Positions 34,655 through 43,613 of a DNA stretch of 64,000 bases are shown piece by piece (within the stretch, counting starts at the first letter, position 1; the number at the start of each line of letters is the position of its first letter). Under the pieces are notes generated by a model, which searched no databases, had not been told where the DNA came from, and worked only from the letters and a program-made list of their open reading frames with translations. The DNA is taken from contig JAFLEF010000015.1 in the NCBI GenBank assembly GCA_017309115.1, positions 62,001 to 126,000 of the forward strand, read 5' to 3'. Source of the DNA: Verrucomicrobiota bacterium. GTDB taxonomy: Bacteria; Verrucomicrobiota; Verrucomicrobiia; Limisphaerales; UBA9464. The position numbers and the translations under genes are program-made.

Positions 34655-36862
34655 TCAGTTCACATTGAGGGCGCGATAGCCCTGAGTCTCCGACGCTGGG
34701 TCGCCGGCTTCGAGGTACAACAGGCGACCTTCAGGATTGATCTCCAGCACGGGGCCGACTTCCACCTGCGATTCAAAAAAGTCCACTGAACGCTCCAAAC
34801 GGAATCTCTGGTCCAACTCGCCCGAAAACAGGAACAGATGATTTTCCGGTGGTCCCGCAAACGACTCGATACGCACCGGTGCCGCAAAAGGCTCAACCCG
34901 ACTCCTAAGGATGATCCCATCCACGCCAGCCACGATCAGGTGTTTGCCCAATTGAGCAGCCGCATAGAGTGACTTACCCGTCATGATCTGAGTATCCCGG
35001 ACCCAGTCCACCGCGTTGGTGCTGGTGAGCACCACTCCCTGATTCCCGACCACGTACCACGTTCCCGCCGCCCACTCGGCATCATTGAGCCAATTGGTCA
35101 ATCCGGTGGGTCGCTGGGTCCATTGAGTCCGATTGGTGCTGGTCAGCAACGTCCCCTCTTCCCCCACGGCCACCCAGGTGCCATCCCCACCCTGCCGGAC
35201 CCGATAAATCCAGTTGGCCGTTGGTGACGCTTGCCGGGTCCAAGTCACGGCGTCGGGACTGGTCAGGATGGTTCCCACATCCCCCACCGCGACGAATCCG
35301 CCCGTTCCCGCCTCCACGCCACTCAGGAAGGCCGTGCTTCCACTCGTTCGCGCGGTCCAATTAGTCCCATCGGAACTGGTCGCCAGAAACCCACGGGAAC
35401 CGCCAATGACAAACAAGTTGGAGGTGGCACATACGGCTTGAAGATCCACCGTGGTCGGCGACGGGGTGGCATACCAGGTCAGGCCCAACGTATTCACCAG
35501 ATTGGTTACCGTCACATCCACCACGGAGGCGCCGCTGGTGAGGCGAACCGTGGACACCAGGGGCTCATACTCCACCGGACTGATCGACACCAAGCCCCCA
35601 GTCCCGACCGCCACCCCGCGATCCTGATTGGCGGCTACGCCCAGGTAGGTGCGCTTATCCGCTTCAACCGGCACCAAGGAGGTCAGCCACCTGACTCCTT
35701 CGTCGGAAACCAGCACGGTGGAATAGTCTCCGGAGGCAATGAGAAACGTGTTGGTCGTGCGGGTCTCCATCCACTCCACCACCCCGTTGGTCAGGATCGG
35801 GGTGACATTGGTGCCATACCCGGTGGCGGTGCAGAGATCGAACAACCAACTGCGGGGCGGACTGTCGACTTCGCCCCAATTCAGGCTCAATCCATCCGGG
35901 ACTGCCGTCACCGTTCGACCCGTACGTCCACCCAAGAGAAACCGCTCACCGTCCCACAACGAGGTCAAGTAGACGGCAGGTGGCGCGCCATCGGGAATTG
36001 GGTTGATCTGATTGGTCCAGGCATTGACCGGACGACCAGCAAACCGCCGCATTTCGATGTCTCCGCCTGCGAGGATCAGGTTGGTCGAGGAGCCCGCGGC
36101 GGTGACCAGGTCACCAACCGCACCCGAATCCACCCACGTCCAAGTCTGCGCATTCGCCGAGCCCAACACCACCGTTCCCTTACCGTTGACGGCATCTCCG
36201 GCTACGACAAAACCGTCACCGGTCCAACTCACCTTGTTCAGATTGGAACCCCGTCCACCACTTACCGTCCGCCGTGTCCATTGCGAACCGTCGGAACTCG
36301 TGAAAATCCCATCGTTGTCTCCCACCGCCACAAATCGGCCATTCCCCCAGGCCACTCCCCGCAACCAATCCGAGAACGACACCGCTTGCCGAACCCAATT
36401 GGTTCCCGTTTCGCTGCGGTAAATGGCGCCATTGTCGCCCACAGCCACCGCCACTTGAGGTGACGCCGCAACACCTTCAATCCAATCGAAGGTCCCCAAA
36501 TCGATCAGATGCAGCCTCTGCGGGTCATCCGCCCAGAGGATGATTCCCTCCTCGCCACCCACCAGCAGGCGTTGGCCCAGGAAAGCGACCCCTCGTAAGG
36601 CTTTGCGCTGACCACTGTCCACGAACTGCCATTGTTCCCGATCCGAACTCAAGTAAACCTGACCGAAGTCCGTTACTTGAACGTAAAGGGGAGGATCCGC
36701 CCGAAAGGCCATTCCGGCGATGTTGTTGCCATGCGGCAATGGACTCGACCATCGCCACGTTCGATCCGCCGCCGACCCCGTCGCCCATAATCCCAGCCAA
36801 GCCAGCGCCAGCAGCCACCAGGCTGTCGAACGGCGCAAAGAGCGGAGGGAGCGGTTGAACAT
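34655..36862 (-). CDS. Secreted BNR/Ycf48-like beta-propeller protein
   Basis: From ATG 36862 the product has 735 residues with a signal peptide (RSTAWWLLALAWLGLWATGSAA). It consists of many repeats of the form 'GNGRFVAVGDNDGIFTSSDGSQWTRRT': further copies are GTGGFVAVGDVGTILTSPDAVTWTRQ, DGTWVAVGEEGTLLTSTNRTQWTQR and AGTWYVVGNQGVVLTSTNAVDWVRD. This is the sialidase/Ycf48-type propeller blade with the S-x-D-G-x-x-W Asp-box. A C-terminal small beta domain (LFLFSGELDQRFRLERSVDF) ends the protein. Exported; no enzymatic residues are identified. An upstream ATG at 36937 gives 25 extra residues ahead of the signal peptide and is less likely. Confidence 0.82.
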   Translation of the reverse strand: MFNRSLRSLRRSTAWWLLALAWLGLWATGSAADRTWRWSSPLPHGNNIAGMAFRADPPLYVQVTDFGQVYLSSDREQWQFVDSGQRKALRGVAFLGQRLLVGGEEGIILWADDPQRLHLIDLGTFDWIEGVAASPQVAVAVGDNGAIYRSETGTNWVRQAVSFSDWLRGVAWGNGRFVAVGDNDGIFTSSDGSQWTRRTVSGGRGSNLNKVSWTGDGFVVAGDAVNGKGTVVLGSANAQTWTWVDSGAVGDLVTAAGSSTNLILAGGDIEMRRFAGRPVNAWTNQINPIPDGAPPAVYLTSLWDGERFLLGGRTGRTVTAVPDGLSLNWGEVDSPPRSWLFDLCTATGYGTNVTPILTNGVVEWMETRTTNTFLIASGDYSTVLVSDEGVRWLTSLVPVEADKRTYLGVAANQDRGVAVGTGGLVSISPVEYEPLVSTVRLTSGASVVDVTVTNLVNTLGLTWYATPSPTTVDLQAVCATSNLFVIGGSRGFLATSSDGTNWTARTSGSTAFLSGVEAGTGGFVAVGDVGTILTSPDAVTWTRQASPTANWIYRVRQGGDGTWVAVGEEGTLLTSTNRTQWTQRPTGLTNWLNDAEWAAGTWYVVGNQGVVLTSTNAVDWVRDTQIMTGKSLYAAAQLGKHLIVAGVDGIILRSRVEPFAAPVRIESFAGPPENHLFLFSGELDQRFRLERSVDFFESQVEVGPVLEINPEGRLLYLEAGDPASETQGYRALNVN

Positions 36863-37072
36863 GAAATCGGTGCGGAACCTACTGACGGTGCCTACGAGCG
36901 GCAACGGGCTGATCGCCGCAGCTGGGGAATCGTTCATTCAGGGCGACTCCGAATCAACTGCGGAGGGACAAGGCGCTGAGACCGCGGATCGTCGTCTGGA
37001 ACCGTAAGGACCGCAAACTCCCTCCGGGAATGACCTTTTCCCCAGCCACGCCAACCGGTACCACCACGGGCC

Positions 37073-37846
37073 GTGACACTCGAATACCTGAATGGTTGCC
37101 GACAGATTCTCGACCGGGTGGCGGAACAGCTGCCCTTGATCCAGCAAACCGCCGACCGTTTCGCCGCCACGATTTTGGCCGGTCGAATGGTGCATTTGTT
37201 CGGATCGGGCCATAGCCGAATCCTGGTGGAAGAGATGTGGCCCCGGTACGGATCGTTTCCGGGGTTCAATCCCATCGTCGAATTGTCGCTCAGCTTCCAT
37301 AATCTGGTGGTGGGGGCGAATGGCCAGCGGCAGGCCATGTTCTTGGAGAATGTTTCGGGATTGGCGGCCCGGATCTTGCGAAATTTCGATCTTTCCCCGA
37401 TCGACAGTGCCCTGGTGATCTCCTCCAGCGGTTGCAATCTGGTACCCATCGAGATGGCTGAGGAGTTCCAACGCCGGGGGGTCAAGGTGGTGGCATTGAT
37501 CTCCCAGGCCCATAGTGACGCCAGCACCAGTCGACGTCCGGACGGACGCAAGTTGCAGGATTTTGCCGATCTCGTGCTGGATACCGGAGCGCCGATCGGA
37601 GACGCGATGGTCCGGATTCCAGGCCTGGAGACCCCGGTGTCCCCGGGCTCCACGGTGGGAGGCTGTCTATTGGTGAACTCAATCAAGGCGGAAGTTGCCG
37701 CCCGACTGACCGCCGCCGGTCATCCGCCCAAGGTTTTGACCGCGGGTGCCGTGGTGGGTTCCGCCCGGGCCACCGAACTCTTCGAAAGCGCCTACGACGA
37801 ACACGGCCGCCGCCTAGCCAAGCTTTACGAAAAACTCGGGCTGTGA
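37073..37846 (+). CDS. SIS-domain sugar-phosphate-binding protein (UPF0309-like)
   Basis: The 257-residue product (GTG start) is one SIS domain: AGRMVHLFGSGHSRILVEEM (the first nucleotide/sugar loop with GSGHS), SALVISSSGCNLVPIEMAEEFQRRGVKVVALIS (second loop with SSSG) and a C-terminal helix region. It matches the sugar isomerase domain-containing UPF0309 proteins, which bind phosphosugars such as GlcNAc-6-P derivatives; catalytic residues of a known isomerase cannot be assigned. It is divergent from the propeller gene, and the 210-base gap shows no clear operator. Confidence 0.85.
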   Translation: MTLEYLNGCRQILDRVAEQLPLIQQTADRFAATILAGRMVHLFGSGHSRILVEEMWPRYGSFPGFNPIVELSLSFHNLVVGANGQRQAMFLENVSGLAARILRNFDLSPIDSALVISSSGCNLVPIEMAEEFQRRGVKVVALISQAHSDASTSRRPDGRKLQDFADLVLDTGAPIGDAMVRIPGLETPVSPGSTVGGCLLVNSIKAEVAARLTAAGHPPKVLTAGAVVGSARATELFESAYDEHGRRLAKLYEKLGL

Positions 37847-37860
37847 GGGGGCCTACCACG

Positions 37861-37961
37861 CTTCGCGTCTTCCTTACCGCTTCCCGCTTCCCGGTTTTAC
37901 TGCTCAGCTCTCACTCTCAGCTTACTATGGAGTGCGGTAGCGAAGCCTGCGTAGCTACCGC
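37861..37961. repeat. Intergenic repeat block with heptamers and REP-like hairpin
   Basis: CTTACCG/CTTCCCG units (about 37874-37894) are followed by degenerate CTCAGCT units. TATGGAGTGCGGTAGC follows, and GCGGTAGC (37934-37941) pairs with GCTACCGC (37954-37961). It is the same family as 3021-3227 and 6659-6868, with the heptamers in opposite orientation. Confidence 0.8.
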
Positions 37962-38033
37962 CCGTGGACGCCCTAACTGGGGGCGTGGCCCAAATACTTC
38001 CTAAGAAAGCGCGGCAACCTTCGTGATCTGGTC

Positions 38034-38474
38034 ATGCAAACTCGCGTCGCGTGGATCGCCATCATCATCCTAATCGCTCTGGCGCCACGCGCCTTTGCCC
38101 TGCGATCGCAGGGCGTACTCACCCTGGAGGACGCCAAGGCCGCGGGGCTGACACTACGGGCGAGCCCAGCCGGCCCGGACGCCAAATGGGTGCGCCTAGA
38201 GTTCGACGTATCAGGGAAACTTAAGGATTACAGCCCAGACCGTTCGTTTAGCCACGTGGAACTGGAAATCCGCGACGGCAATACGTCCCTTCTCAGCTAC
38301 GCAGTTCTTCAGGAGAAACGCCCCAAACCAGGACGGGTACAGGTTCAGTTCATGGCCAATCGAGCGCTTCTAGACAAACTGGTTTTCGTGATTGTGATTG
38401 GCCAGGGCATGCTACCGGGCGGTGCCTACGAAGTTTCAGCAAAGGACTTCCTTGTGGAAACCGAATCCGATTGA
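38034..38474 (+). CDS. Small secreted protein of unknown function
   Basis: The 146-residue protein has a signal peptide (AWIAIIILIALAPRAFA, cleavage near residue 22) and a mostly beta mature domain (KWVRLEFDVSGKLKDYSPDRSFSHVELEIRDGN...). I recognise no family. Its stop overlaps a TTG start of the methyltransferase gene (TTGA at 38471-38474), so the two are likely cotranscribed. ATG 38034 is the obvious start before the signal peptide. Confidence 0.7.
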   Translation: MQTRVAWIAIIILIALAPRAFALRSQGVLTLEDAKAAGLTLRASPAGPDAKWVRLEFDVSGKLKDYSPDRSFSHVELEIRDGNTSLLSYAVLQEKRPKPGRVQVQFMANRALLDKLVFVIVIGQGMLPGGAYEVSAKDFLVETESD

Positions 38475-39679
38475 ACGACTCTGGCGCCCACTTCCCGGTC
38501 ACTCGAAACTCATCGGAGATTCCGGTCGAGCCACACTCTCGCCATCCTGCGCACGTGGCCGCTGCCGCTGATCTCGCTTCCCGAATGCGCCAGGAACTCA
38601 CCCTGACGGGGCACGCCCTGCCGTTCGCCTGGTTCATGGAGCGCGCGCTGTACGACCCCGAGGCCGGCTATTACGAGCAGTCCCCCCGGGTCGTCGGACG
38701 GAAAGGCGACTTCTACACCAGCGTCAGTGTCGGCCCGTTGTTGGGCGAACTTTTGGGATTTCAATTTGCGCACTGGCTCGCGGAACTGCCCGGCCCCGAA
38801 ATCTTGCTGATCGAAGCCGGCGCCCACCAAGGTCACCTCGCGGCCGACCTCCTCGAGTTCCTCGAACGCTACGCTCCGAAAGAGGCCACCCGGATTCGGC
38901 TGTGTCTGGTGGAACCGTCGCCCCGTCGGCGGACTTGGCAGGAGGAAACCTTGGCCCGCTGGCGTCCGCAGATCGATTGGTTCACCAGCCTGGCGGAACT
39001 TCGCGCCCGCCATCCCAATCGACCTGGAATTCTCTACGCCAACGAACTGCTCGACGCCTTTCCCGTGCACCGGGTCGCTTGGAACCGCTCGCATCAGCAC
39101 TGGCAGGAACTGGGGGTGGGCCTGAAAGACAACGCCTTCGTTTGGCAACCGCTGTCGACCCCTTCCCTGGAAGCCGTTCCCGGACTGGAGCAACTGCAAC
39201 AGCTCCCAGTTGAACTGCTCGCAGTGTTGCCGGACGGTTTTTGCACGGAACTCGCTCCAGCGGCCACGTCGTGGTGGCGCGAGGCCGCCCAATCTCTAGA
39301 CGCTGGCTGGCTGGTGACGTTGGACTACGGCTTGGAGGCTGAGGAGTTCCTGCTTCCCCAACGGGCCGAGGGTACCCTGCGCTCGTATTCGCGACATCGA
39401 CCCGGCGGGTCTCCCCTGCAGGGTCCCGGCACCCAGGACCTCACCGCCCACATTCACTGGACGGAACTCCAGCGCGAGGCGGAGTCGGTGGGTTGGATCA
39501 CGGAACATCTGACGCGTCAGCGCCACTGGCTGACCGACCTCATGTCACGGACGCTGAAATCCCCGACCCGCTTTCCCAACTGGGACGCTGCGCGAGTACG
39601 CCAGTTCCAAACACTGACGCACCCGGAACACCTGGGTCAGGCGTTCCGGGTGCTGGTACAGCGGCGCGACGCGCGCTAG
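38471..39679 (+). CDS. MidA/NDUFAF7-family SAM-dependent methyltransferase
   Basis: The 402-residue product matches the NDUFAF7/MidA group: LPFAWFMERALYDPEAGYYEQ (about 55-75), KGDFYTSVSVGPLLGELLGFQFA, the SAM-binding region EILLIEAGAHQGHLAADLLEFL, LYANELLDAFPVHRV (the NELLDAxP signature), LVTLDYGLEAEE and GTLRSYSRHRPG. Mitochondrial NDUFAF7 dimethylates an arginine of the complex I subunit NDUFS2 (NuoD homologue). A complex I operon lies 9 kb downstream, so a role in complex I assembly is attractive but unproven. A TTG start is taken because the domain already begins before the first ATG (38585). Its stop abuts the convergent PFOR stop with no spacer. Confidence 0.85.
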   Translation: MNDSGAHFPVTRNSSEIPVEPHSRHPAHVAAAADLASRMRQELTLTGHALPFAWFMERALYDPEAGYYEQSPRVVGRKGDFYTSVSVGPLLGELLGFQFAHWLAELPGPEILLIEAGAHQGHLAADLLEFLERYAPKEATRIRLCLVEPSPRRRTWQEETLARWRPQIDWFTSLAELRARHPNRPGILYANELLDAFPVHRVAWNRSHQHWQELGVGLKDNAFVWQPLSTPSLEAVPGLEQLQQLPVELLAVLPDGFCTELAPAATSWWREAAQSLDAGWLVTLDYGLEAEEFLLPQRAEGTLRSYSRHRPGGSPLQGPGTQDLTAHIHWTELQREAESVGWITEHLTRQRHWLTDLMSRTLKSPTRFPNWDAARVRQFQTLTHPEHLGQAFRVLVQRRDAR

Positions 39680-41284
39680 TTAACGCAATCCGGCCAGTTC
39701 CTGCAGGATCCGCCAGTTGTCCAAACGCTCCTGGCGGCTGGCCAGAATAGTCTCGCTCGGATTGCCCTCGGCATCGAACTGCTTGGCGAAACGGCCTTCC
39801 GACCGGGCGAACATGACGAAGTCATAAACCTCGTTGGTCTTCGGCTCGATGTAGAAGTCCTCGGTGTTCGCCGGATTGCCCTGCAGGCTGAGCCGTTCGC
39901 TGATCTTCGAACCCTTGCGCGGATCGTACATCAGGACCGGGAAGGTGCGGGTATCCACGGCGAGCTTCGACTGCTGCATCGCCATGTTGTCGCCCACGCC
40001 GTGTTCTGGCTGGCAGGTGGTGTACACGCTGACCACGGCCGGACCATCGTACTCATTGGCGGCCATGATCGACTTGTAGAAGTGATTGGTCATCGCGCAG
40101 CTGGTTTGGGCCACGAACACCTCGGGATGCATCATGGCGATCTGGGCGATTTCCTTGCGGCGTTCCATCTTGCCGGAGATGGCCTTGCCGTGGACGGAGA
40201 ACTTGGTGTTCTGACCCATGAAGGTGCCGGTGGAGGACTGGCCGCCGGTGTTGGAATACACCTGCGTGTCGAGGATCAGCACCTTGATGTTCATGCCCGA
40301 CATGAGCATGCGGCTCAGGGCCTGGAAGCCGATGTCCAGCATGGCGCCGTCGCCACCAAACACCCACAGCTTCTTGTCCTTCCAGCCCATCTGATCCCAG
40401 CGCGACCGAACGCCCATGGCGTAGGTCGGGCCGTTTTCGAACAGCGAGTTGGACCACGGCACCAAGTACGGGTTGTACGGATACGTGGACGCGTACACCG
40501 TGGAACAGCCGGTGGAGTTGATAATCCCGACGCTTTCCTTGCCGTACACGAATCCGGTGGCGGCGAGCATCATGCGGATCGCGGTCGCCTCTCCGCAGCC
40601 CATGCAGGAACCGGCGCCACCGACGTACAGCAGCGAACGGTCCGCCAGCATCATGTCGGTGAGCAGCTTGTCGTTGATGTACTGCTTCGGCGTCTCCGGA
40701 AGTTTGCGGTAGAAGTTAAAGGTCTTCTGGAACCGCGGCAGCGTGTTGTTCTCCTTCTTGAGCATCGCCAACGCGTCGTGATCGCCGCAGGCATCGACGC
40801 ACTCGGCGCATCCCTTGCACTTGGTCGGATCGATGAAGATGCCGAAGTAACCGGGTTCCTGCCCCTTCTTCTCGTAGACGTTCCAGAACTTGGTCGTCTT
40901 GCCGAACTGCTTCCGATACAGCTCGCGTTCGGTCTCGTCCGGGATCTGTGCCAATTCGGATTCCAACTGGGTCTTGGTGACCACCTTGCCGAGAATGGCG
41001 GTGTCGGGGCATTCCGTGACGCACGCCATACAGGCGACGCAGTTGTCGGAGTTCAGCAGCGGGATTTCCGGGGCGATGTAGGAAAAGTCGCGCAGGGCGC
41101 CGGAGCCAGCAGTGATCAGCGAACGCGCCACCGATAGATCGGCGGGCAGTCCGAGCTCGGCCGTACCGTCGTTGTACGCGCCGACAATCCGTTCATTGAA
41201 GTCGGCGACGTTAAGAACATCATCGGTGATCGGCCGCGTGTTGATGCGGTGGGCCACCGGGCTTTCAAGAGTGTCTTTGGACAT
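39680..41284 (-). CDS. Pyruvate:ferredoxin oxidoreductase, ferredoxin/TPP (delta-beta) part
   Basis: The 534-residue product carries two 4Fe-4S motifs (CVACMACVTECP near residue 84 and CKGCAECVDACG near 155), a proximal-cluster Cys pair in GGAGSCMGCGEATAIRMM, and the TPP-binding VFGGDGAMLDIGFQALSRML...LDTQVYSNTGGQSS. This is the C-terminal half (domains V and VI) of PFOR. With the upstream gene it decarboxylates pyruvate (or another 2-oxoacid) with CoA and reduces ferredoxin. The substrate is inferred from similarity. It starts 32 bases after the partner gene and ends exactly at the stop of the convergent methyltransferase gene. Confidence 0.93.
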   Translation of the reverse strand: MSKDTLESPVAHRINTRPITDDVLNVADFNERIVGAYNDGTAELGLPADLSVARSLITAGSGALRDFSYIAPEIPLLNSDNCVACMACVTECPDTAILGKVVTKTQLESELAQIPDETERELYRKQFGKTTKFWNVYEKKGQEPGYFGIFIDPTKCKGCAECVDACGDHDALAMLKKENNTLPRFQKTFNFYRKLPETPKQYINDKLLTDMMLADRSLLYVGGAGSCMGCGEATAIRMMLAATGFVYGKESVGIINSTGCSTVYASTYPYNPYLVPWSNSLFENGPTYAMGVRSRWDQMGWKDKKLWVFGGDGAMLDIGFQALSRMLMSGMNIKVLILDTQVYSNTGGQSSTGTFMGQNTKFSVHGKAISGKMERRKEIAQIAMMHPEVFVAQTSCAMTNHFYKSIMAANEYDGPAVVSVYTTCQPEHGVGDNMAMQQSKLAVDTRTFPVLMYDPRKGSKISERLSLQGNPANTEDFYIEPKTNEVYDFVMFARSEGRFAKQFDAEGNPSETILASRQERLDNWRILQELAGLR

Positions 41285-41316
41285 TGCGAATGGGGGAATA
41301 ACGTTGAGATCAGGGC

Positions 41317-43335
41317 TTACTTGGCGAGGACCACAGCTTCGTTGGCTGTCCGGGAATCGGCCGAGGCTTCAATGATCGCCCGGGGAATTTCCATGACGTC
41401 GAGCAGACCGCGCCGGACGCACATCAGGTTTTCCTGAACGACGTGCTCGCCGCGTTTGCCGAAGTATTTGCGGATGTATTTCTCCACCGCGCCCAGCACT
41501 TGCTCCTGGCCCATGCCGGAGTCGGCTGCGAACGGGGTGACCTTGATGAAGATGCCCACCAAGGCAACGCCCTGCATGCGCTGCTGCAAGTCGGGATCAG
41601 TAGCGACTTCGCGGGCGATTTTGACGGTGTCGAGGTAATACACCCGAACCCGTTTGTTGCGGATGATCCGCCGACCGAACTCAGGAATGTGATCCCAGAC
41701 CTTTTGCGGGTCGGATTCGGCGCTCTGGATGAAGATGGACCCGTCGTGGGCGATGCCTTCCAGCGGATTGCCCAGGTTGAAGGCGTTGACGTCGTTCAGC
41801 GGAATGAACTCCACGTGGTTCAATTCGCAGTGGGTGCGCAAATGTTCCCGGGCGACCGTGAGATAGTAGGTCGTGGGCAGGCCCTTCTTTTCGGAGCCGT
41901 ACTTCGGATACGCCTGGACCTTGAGGTTGAACAACTCGCCCACGAACGAAGCGATGAGCTTGTTGGTGGTGACGGAGCCGAAGCCACCAACCGAATGGCC
42001 GCGCATCGAAAACGCGCTGTCCGGACGCACATCGGGATCGATCGACTCGTTGATCGCCAGGGCATGTTTGACGCCCACCGCAGTGAACTCCCGGGGAGCG
42101 GACTCCAGCATGTTCTTGGTCAGCGCGATGAAGTGGCCAGGCCGAACGTCGCGGGAACCCAAGCCGGCGCAGCTGGCAATGATCCGGGGGATGCGGTCGA
42201 TCTTGGGATACTTGAACTCGCCCTTGGACCCGTAGGAATTGCCCGTGAGCGCGTCAGCAAAAGCCGCCTTGATGGCCTGGACCAGCGGATTGGACTGAGC
42301 GAGCGGATTGTCCATCCGCTCGATCACCGTGAAGGACTTCACGTGCTTCAGCATCTCGACGATCTGCGTTGCCGGGAACGGGGCGAAGCTGGTGACATGC
42401 ACGACGCCCACCTTCAGACCCATTTCCTCGCGCATGTAATCCACCGCAGCCTGCGCGGTTTCCATCATGCCGCCCATGCCCACCAGCGCGTACTCGGCAT
42501 CTTCCATCCGGTAGCCGTCCACCATCTGATAACGACGGCCAGTCAGCCGATAGAACTCGTCCATCACCGACTGGATGGTTCCGGGAACGCGGTCGTAAAA
42601 GTCGCGTTGGGCAATCTTGCCCTTCATGTAGGCGTCCTGATTCTGCACTACGCCCGACATGAGTGGTTGGCGCGGATCGAACAGGCAACGCAACTTGTCG
42701 TTGGGATCGCCCATGAACTGGGCCATCAGTTCCGGTTCGGGCAGCCGGACATTTTCAATCGTGTGCGTGGTCAGGAACCCGTCCTGCACGTTCATGAACG
42801 GGGTCTCGGTTTCCTCGGCCACCCGCCGGCAGATCAGCGCCAAATCACCGGCTTCCTGGGCGTTGCGACCAAACAGAATGCCCCAACCCACGTCGGCAAC
42901 GGCCATAACGTCATCATGGCCACAATGCACGTTGAGCGAATGGCTGGTCATGGCCCGGGCCCCGATATGGAACACCACGGGCAGTCGTTTGCCGGAAATC
43001 GTGTAGAGCACCTCCTTCATCAGGACCAAGCCCTGACCCGAGGTGAAATTGGTCACACGCCCACCGGCCAGAGCGAAACCTTCGCAGGTGGAGGCGGAGC
43101 TGTGTTCCGACTCCGGCTGAATAAACCGGATGGTGTCGCCCCAGAGGTTCTTCTTTCCGTTCGACACCTCGGTCTGGTAGCCGGTGCCCATGGTCGTGGA
43201 CGACGTGATGGGATAGGCGCAGGCCGCGTGGGTGATGTTCGTTTCCACCCAGGTGACCGCCCCGGCACCATCCGAAGTGGTGGGAATACCGGGGAAAGGG
43301 AACGCTGCGTGGCCGTTGGCGGAACCGTTGTTCAT
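41317..43335 (-). CDS. Pyruvate:ferredoxin oxidoreductase, alpha/gamma part
   Basis: The 672-residue product from ATG 43335 matches the N-terminal half of PFOR: domain I with ACAYPITSSTTMGTGYQTEVSNGKKN (the YPITPS-like loop), SQ-type GFALAGGRVTNFTSGQGLVLM, domain II with GVVHVTSFAPFPATQIVEMLKHVKSFTVIERMDNPLAQSNPL, and the gamma domain with SVGGFGSVTTNKLIASFVGEL, IQSAESDPQKVWDHIP and GIFIKVTPFAADSG. GGAGA lies 4 bases before the ATG. The split of PFOR into two genes, alpha-gamma and delta-beta, is clear from the domain order. The pair supplies reduced ferredoxin, a possible donor for the EFG-less complex I 5.5 kb away. Confidence 0.93.
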   Translation of the reverse strand: MNNGSANGHAAFPFPGIPTTSDGAGAVTWVETNITHAACAYPITSSTTMGTGYQTEVSNGKKNLWGDTIRFIQPESEHSSASTCEGFALAGGRVTNFTSGQGLVLMKEVLYTISGKRLPVVFHIGARAMTSHSLNVHCGHDDVMAVADVGWGILFGRNAQEAGDLALICRRVAEETETPFMNVQDGFLTTHTIENVRLPEPELMAQFMGDPNDKLRCLFDPRQPLMSGVVQNQDAYMKGKIAQRDFYDRVPGTIQSVMDEFYRLTGRRYQMVDGYRMEDAEYALVGMGGMMETAQAAVDYMREEMGLKVGVVHVTSFAPFPATQIVEMLKHVKSFTVIERMDNPLAQSNPLVQAIKAAFADALTGNSYGSKGEFKYPKIDRIPRIIASCAGLGSRDVRPGHFIALTKNMLESAPREFTAVGVKHALAINESIDPDVRPDSAFSMRGHSVGGFGSVTTNKLIASFVGELFNLKVQAYPKYGSEKKGLPTTYYLTVAREHLRTHCELNHVEFIPLNDVNAFNLGNPLEGIAHDGSIFIQSAESDPQKVWDHIPEFGRRIIRNKRVRVYYLDTVKIAREVATDPDLQQRMQGVALVGIFIKVTPFAADSGMGQEQVLGAVEKYIRKYFGKRGEHVVQENLMCVRRGLLDVMEIPRAIIEASADSRTANEAVVLAK

Positions 43336-43499
43336 GAGTCTCCGTAAATTCGTTGTTTCCAATCTACCCACCTTCGGAACTCAGGACCGGAGACAGGCAT
43401 TTGGAAGACACAAGAGTTGAAATCCCCCCCGCAGTCGAAGCAAGCCAAATGCCGGTGGGCCTCGTGGAGCGGGGTGGAGCGGGTGGAACCACACCCTCC

Positions 43500-43542
43500 C
43501 CCGGCTCCACCCGCGAACAGGGGCGCGAGGCGTCGTCCGACT
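43500..43542. repeat. 43-bp direct repeat, copy 1
   Basis: The 43 bases starting CCCGGCTCCACCCGCGAACA are identical to 45191-45233. The two copies flank the HAF-repeat gene and each lies about 70 bases upstream of a secreted-propeller gene. Confidence 0.9.
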
Positions 43543-43613
43543 GGCAATCAATTGCGCCCCCCCAGAACAACGTTTGACACCGGAGTCACCGAAACCTCAC
43601 TTTGATTACAGTC

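Noticed and set aside
41443..43347. 634-codon open frame on the plus strand opposite the PFOR alpha-gamma gene
   Set aside because: It is the antisense shadow of a GC-rich gene whose opposite strand has clear PFOR motifs; the translated product has no domain logic.
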